A DNA stretch of 64,000 nt, taken from NCBI RefSeq assembly GCF_003182485.1, contig NZ_QGTX01000001.1, positions 4,364,001 through 4,428,000 on the forward strand, read 5' to 3'. The DNA is from Geodermatophilus normandii (GTDB lineage: Bacteria > Actinomycetota > Actinomycetes > Mycobacteriales > Geodermatophilaceae). Positions 60,612-64,000 of this stretch are shown here, piece after piece (the stretch's first letter is position 1; each line of letters begins with the position of its first letter). A model generated the notes under the pieces. The model ran no database searches and was not told where the DNA came from. It worked only from the letters and a program-made list of their open reading frames with translations. The translations under genes and the position numbers were made by a program.

Positions 60612-61738
60612 CGGGCGACCGCCTCCGGCACCGTGTCCGGCGCCGCGGCCGGGACCAGCGGCAGCACCGCGCGCAGCTCGTAGCCGCCGTCGTGGCCGGC
60701 GCCCCCGGTGAGGCGGCCGCCCAGTGCGCCGACCCGCTCGGACAGGCCGGCCAGCCCCGAGCCGGGCTCGCTGTCGTCGGCGGGACCGCGGCCGTCGTCG
60801 GTGACGGTGAGGACGGCCTCGGCGCCGTCGTCGGCCAGGGACACCGTGACGGTCCGGGCGCCGCTGTGCCGCAGCACGTTCGTCGTCGCCTCGCGGACCA
60901 CCCAGCCGAGCGCGGCGTCGACCGGGCCGGGCAGGACCGGCACGCGCGTCGGCACGCGGACGGCGATGCCCGCGCCCGACAGCGCCGAGCGGGCCTCGGT
61001 CAGCGCCTGCGCGCAGCTGACCTGGCGGTAGCCGCTGACGGCGTCGCGGACCTCGGCCAGCGCGCGGCGGGCGGCGGCCTCGACGTCGGCCATCTCGGTG
61101 CGCGCCCGGGCGGGGTCGGCCTCGGCCAGCCGTCCCGCGAGCTCGCTCTTGAGCGCGATGAGCGAGAGGCTGTGGCCGAGCAGGTCGTGCAGGTCGCGGG
61201 CGAAGCGCAGCCGCTCCTCGGCCACGGCGTTGCGCGCGAGCTCCTCGCGGGCCGCGGCGAGCTCGGTGTTCACCGAGATCAGGTGGCGGGTGCCGCGCAT
61301 CGCGAACGCGGTCAGCAGGCACATGACCGGGAGGATGAACAGGCTGGCGAACATGCCGTCGGCGGCGACGACGGCGGTGCACACCGCGGCCGCCGCGAGC
61401 ACCGCCGGCCACACCCGGCGCTGCGGCAGCGCCGCCGACGAGGCCGCCGACACGTAGATCATCAGTCCCGCCCAGGACGGCCCCATCCAGACGGCGAGCC
61501 CGACGCCGAGCGCCGCGACCACCGCCAGCCGGCTCAGGGTCGGCTGGATGCCGCAGCTCGTGAACGACCGGCGGAACACGTCGAGGTAGACGACGGTGAA
61601 CACCAGCAGGCCGGCGCCGGCGACGACCCGGGTGGCGAGCGGCCGGTCGGTGGTGACCAGGTCGGCGACCGGGAAGAACTGGAACAGCAGCCAGGGCAGG
61701 GACCAGCCGATCTGCTGCCACCGGCCACGGGGATCCAC
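60608..61738 (-). CDS. DesK-type sensor histidine kinase
   Basis: The 376-residue protein has ~five transmembrane helices (WLLFQFFPVADLVTT, VVAGAGLLVFTVVYLDVFR, LAVVAALGVGLAVWMGP, VWPAVLAAAAVCTAVVA, LFILPVMCLLTAFAM), a HisKA_3 dimerisation helix (RLRFARDLHDLLGHSLSLIA, phospho-acceptor His) and an HATPase domain (VREATTNVLRHSGARTVTVS, LTVTDDGRGPADDSEPGSGL, AGLSERVGALGGRLTGG). It senses a membrane-related cue. GTG 61738 begins before the first helix. It sits beside a matching response regulator and an ABC-2 exporter. Confidence 0.94.
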   Translation of the reverse strand: MDPRGRWQQIGWSLPWLLFQFFPVADLVTTDRPLATRVVAGAGLLVFTVVYLDVFRRSFTSCGIQPTLSRLAVVAALGVGLAVWMGPSWAGLMIYVSAASSAALPQRRVWPAVLAAAAVCTAVVAADGMFASLFILPVMCLLTAFAMRGTRHLISVNTELAAAREELARNAVAEERLRFARDLHDLLGHSLSLIALKSELAGRLAEADPARARTEMADVEAAARRALAEVRDAVSGYRQVSCAQALTEARSALSGAGIAVRVPTRVPVLPGPVDAALGWVVREATTNVLRHSGARTVTVSLADDGAEAVLTVTDDGRGPADDSEPGSGLAGLSERVGALGGRLTGGAGHDGGYELRAVLPLVPAAAPDTVPEAVAR

Positions 61739-61758
61739 GGCGACCGACCGTAGCCCGC

Positions 61759-62499
61759 TCAGCCGGCCACGGCCGCGAGCGGGCGGCGGCGCGCCACGGC
61801 GACGGCGAGCACGGCGAAGACCACCCCGGACGCGACGAGCACCGCCACCGCCGTGGCCCCCGGCGGACCGCCCGCGGCGACGTCGCGGCCGGTCTGCGCG
61901 TACCAGTAGGACGGCAGCGCGTGCGCCACCGCGCGCAGACCCGACGGGAAGACCTCCACCGGCACCCACAGCCCGCCGAGCGCGGCCAGCACGGTGGCGA
62001 CGAGCCCGATGGCGCCGCCGGCCGCCTTCTCCTCCAGGGCCCAGCCCAGCAGCAGGCCCAGCGCCACGAACACCGCCGACCCGAGCCACAGCACGCCGAC
62101 GAGGCCTGCCCACGCCGCGGGGTCGAGCCGCACGCCGCTGACGAACCGCCCGACCAGCGCGACGACCACCAGCGGCGGCAGGGTGAGCAGCATCCCGACG
62201 GCGACGTCGACGGCGACCACCGAGGTCTGCGGCACGGGCGTCACCCGCAGCTGCCGCAGCCACCCCGAGGCCCGGTCGAAGGAGAGCCGGATGGTCGCGC
62301 CCAGCGCCGCGCCGATGGCGCCGTAGGCCATCATCGCGACCATCGTGGCCGCGGCGGCCTCCTGGCTGATCCCGCCGGGCGCGCCGGCGAAGACCTGCGT
62401 GAAGAAGACCGTGAACGCCGCCGGCAGGACGACGGTGAAGAGCAGGTACTGCCGGTTGCGGCCGACCCGGCGCAGCTGGAAGGCGAACAGCGGGCTCAT
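61759..62499 (-). CDS. ABC-2 type exporter permease
   Basis: The 246-residue protein has six transmembrane segments: YLLFTVVLPAAFTVFFTQVF, AAATMVAMMAYGAIGAALGA, AVGMLLTLPPLVVVALVGRF, VGVLWLGSAVFVALGLLLGW, IGLVATVLAALGGLWVPVEV and a last VASGVVFAVLAVAVA. This is the ABC-2 permease pattern. Its ATG overlaps the ATPase stop (ATGA). Exporters of this type with a DesKR-like pair usually confer resistance or export lipids; the cargo is unknown. Confidence 0.92.
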   Translation of the reverse strand: MSPLFAFQLRRVGRNRQYLLFTVVLPAAFTVFFTQVFAGAPGGISQEAAAATMVAMMAYGAIGAALGATIRLSFDRASGWLRQLRVTPVPQTSVVAVDVAVGMLLTLPPLVVVALVGRFVSGVRLDPAAWAGLVGVLWLGSAVFVALGLLLGWALEEKAAGGAIGLVATVLAALGGLWVPVEVFPSGLRAVAHALPSYWYAQTGRDVAAGGPPGATAVAVLVASGVVFAVLAVAVARRRPLAAVAG

Positions 62500-63383
62500 C
62501 GGGCGGCTCCCGTCGTGAGGGTGAGGACGGCGTCCTCGAGGCTGGCGCCGCGGACCTCGAGGTCGGCCAGCGGGACACCGCGGTCGAGCAGGACGCGCAG
62601 GGTGGCCTCGGCGTCGGAGGTGGTGAGGACGGCGGTGCCGCCCCGGCGCGTGGCGGCGGTGACGCCGGGCAGCCCGGTGAGGTCGGCGTCGTCGGTCACC
62701 GACAGGCGCACGGTGCGCCCCGCGACCGCCGAGCGGACCCCGGCGGAGGAGCCGTCGGCGACCACGCGCCCGCCGGCGAGGACCACCACCCGGTCGGCGA
62801 CGGCGTCGGCCTCCTCGAGGTGGTGGGTGGCGAAGACGACGGTCGTGCCGCGGGCGGCGAGCTCGCGCATCGTCGTCCAGAAGGCCCGCCGGCCCTCGAC
62901 GTCCATGGCGGAGGTGGGCTCGTCGAGCAGCAGCAGCGGCGGCTGACCGGCCAGCGCCAGGGCCAGCATCACCCGCTGCCGCTGGCCACCCGAGAGCGCC
63001 TCGACGGGGCGCCCGAGCAGCCCGCCGGTGCCGGTGGTGGCCACCAGGTCCTCCAGCGGCCACGGGTCGGGGTAGCTGCGCCGCACCAGCTGCAGGACCT
63101 CGCCGACGCGCGCCTCGCTCGGCAGTCCGCCGTGCTGCAGCATCGCGCCGACGGAGCCGGCACGGACGGCGTCGGCCGGGGCGCGGCCCAGCACGCGGAC
63201 GGTGCCGGCCGCGGGGCGCAGCAGGCCGAGGACGGCGGAGACGGTGGAGGACTTGCCGGCGCCGTTGGGGCCGAGCAGCGCGACGGTCTCCCCCGTCCCG
63301 ATGCGCAGGTCGAGGCCGTCGACGGCGAGCACGTCGCCGTGGCGGACGGTGAGGCCGGAGAGCTCCAGGGCGTCGAGGGGCAC
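62496..63383 (-). CDS. ABC-2 exporter ATP-binding protein
   Basis: The ~295-residue ATPase has ALLGPNGAGKSSTVSAVLGL (Walker A), VGAMLQHGGLPSEARVGEVL (Q-loop), EALSGGQRQRVMLALALAG (signature), PLLLLDEPTSAMDVEGRRAF (Walker B) and VFATHHLEEADAVADRVVVL (H-loop). A C-terminal ferredoxin-like region follows (VRLSVTDDADLTGLPGV). GTG 63383 is preferred because ALELSGLTVRHGDVLAVDG is the usual N-terminal strand; ATG 63449 would add 22 atypical residues. Neither start has a strong Shine-Dalgarno. Confidence 0.93.
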   Translation of the reverse strand: MPLDALELSGLTVRHGDVLAVDGLDLRIGTGETVALLGPNGAGKSSTVSAVLGLLRPAAGTVRVLGRAPADAVRAGSVGAMLQHGGLPSEARVGEVLQLVRRSYPDPWPLEDLVATTGTGGLLGRPVEALSGGQRQRVMLALALAGQPPLLLLDEPTSAMDVEGRRAFWTTMRELAARGTTVVFATHHLEEADAVADRVVVLAGGRVVADGSSAGVRSAVAGRTVRLSVTDDADLTGLPGVTAATRRGGTAVLTTSDAEATLRVLLDRGVPLADLEVRGASLEDAVLTLTTGAAR

Positions 63384-63485
63384 GTGACGAGCCTGGCGCC
63401 GGCCCGGGTGCGCGTACCAGTGCGGGACGTCGTCGTCCCGACCTGACATCCGTCAGACGTGGGGAGCCCTCGTGGCGCCAGTGGC

Positions 63486-64000
63486 TCAGTCCGTGAGGTC
63501 GCGGACGACGGCGTCGGCGAGCAGCCGGCCGCGGTCGGTGAGCACCGCGCGCCCCGCCCCGTGCGCGCCGGCCTCCAGCAGGCCGCGGGCGACGGCGTCC
63601 GCGGCGCGCAGCCGGCCCGTGTCGGACAGCGCGGCGAGCGGCAGCCCGTCGCGCAGCCGCAGGCCGAGCATGACGGTCTCCAGCGCGCGGTCGGCGTCGT
63701 CGAGGACCTCGCGGTCGGCCACCGGGCTCTCCCCCGCCGCCAGCCGCCCGGCGTAGGCCGCCGGGTGCTTGACGTTCCACCAGCGCACCCCGCCGACGTG
63801 GCTGTGCGCCCCCGGGCCGATCCCCCACCAGTTCGCGTTGGCCCAGTACAGCTCGTTGTGCCGGCAGCGGGCGGCCTCCCCGCGCGACCAGTTGCTGACC
63901 TCGTACCAGTCGAACCCGGCACCGCGCAGCGTCGTGTCGGCCTGCACGTAGCGGTCGGCGAGGACGTCGTCGTCGGGCACGGGCAGCTCGCCGCGGCTGA
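63486..64000 (-). CDS. hemW: HemW-like radical SAM protein (C-terminal part, runs off window)
   Basis: The visible ~170 residues (DVLADRYVQADTTLRGAGFD, WYEVSNWSRGEAARCRHNEL, YWANANWWGIGPGAHSHVGG, RWWNVKHPAAYAGRLAAGES, then DRALETVMLGLRLRDGL) match the C-terminal half of HemW/oxygen-independent coproporphyrinogen-oxidase-like proteins, which carry haem. The N-terminal radical SAM part with the CxxxCxxC cluster lies beyond the right edge. It normally precedes hrcA; here the kinase-exporter block and two other genes are inserted between them. Confidence 0.9.
   Translation of the reverse strand, partial: SRGELPVPDDDVLADRYVQADTTLRGAGFDWYEVSNWSRGEAARCRHNELYWANANWWGIGPGAHSHVGGVRWWNVKHPAAYAGRLAAGESPVADREVLDDADRALETVMLGLRLRDGLPLAALSDTGRLRAADAVARGLLEAGAHGAGRAVLTDRGRLLADAVVRDLTD

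Overview
The window is very G+C-rich DNA with near-universal G/C at third codon positions, frequent GTG starts and many ATGA/GTGA stop-start overlaps. Its housekeeping order (hemW, hrcA-dnaJ-rsmE, phoH-ybeY-corC-cdd-era-recO-uppS, glyS, dusB, dnaG) is that of a high-G+C actinobacterium. The IdeR box, CIRCE element, GAF-ANTAR regulators, PknB-like kinases and the GT9/FHA content suggest a Geodermatophilaceae-like soil or stone actinobacterium (Blastococcus, Geodermatophilus, Modestobacter). That placement is inference from style and synteny, not a database result.

Layout. 1-5.5 kb: a truncated Cys/Met PLP enzyme diverges from an XRE-cupin regulator coupled to a B3/B4-domain protein. A frameshifted FAD amine oxidase, a decayed serine hydrolase, an IdeR-controlled siderophore-binding lipoprotein and a RibD/DHFR-like reductase follow. 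5.9-17 kb: an accessory island of hydrolases: an EEP nuclease/phosphatase, a HAD-M28 peptidase fusion, a protealysin-type M4 protease coupled to an emfourin-type inhibitor, a subtilase followed by an alpha/beta hydrolase, a proline-rich lipoprotein and membrane proteins. Six promoters in this island carry direct repeats of GTGACG with an exact 11-bp period, usually 9-10 nt before a nAnnnT hexamer. This looks like a local, undescribed regulon driven by an OmpR/SARP-type activator that is not in the window. 17-22.5 kb: two translationally coupled GAF-ANTAR regulators bracketed by two related small proteins, about 1 kb of apparently empty or decayed DNA, and a VOC-HxlR pair with a perfect operator palindrome.

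22.7-34 kb: tRNA-Asn, dnaG, a DUF218 protein, dusB, a GT9 glycosyltransferase, glyS, and three single-pass proteins sharing a two-cysteine tail domain. 34.5-45.1 kb: a signalling block with two paralogous receptor Ser/Thr kinases (same four-Cys extracellular domain), a third soluble kinase, a CPA2 antiporter, and an operon of a dinucleotide-binding protein, a four-helix membrane protein and an FHA/zinc-ribbon protein with a His-rich repeat. 45.1-52.4 kb: the conserved uppS-recO-era-cdd-corC-ybeY-phoH block, then an enoyl-CoA hydratase and a HIT protein. 52.5-55.8 kb: a phosphonate-type ABC importer with a ten-codon upstream ORF, a CUG-started ATPase and a permease that is two domains in one chain. 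55.9-59 kb: rsmE-dnaJ-hrcA under CIRCE. 59.1-64 kb: a CUG-started VapB-like protein with a GNAT enzyme, a DesK-type two-component system with an ABC-2 exporter, and the 3' part of hemW.

Coordinates were read by eye; start codons are best judgements from ribosome-binding sites, overlaps and family N-termini.
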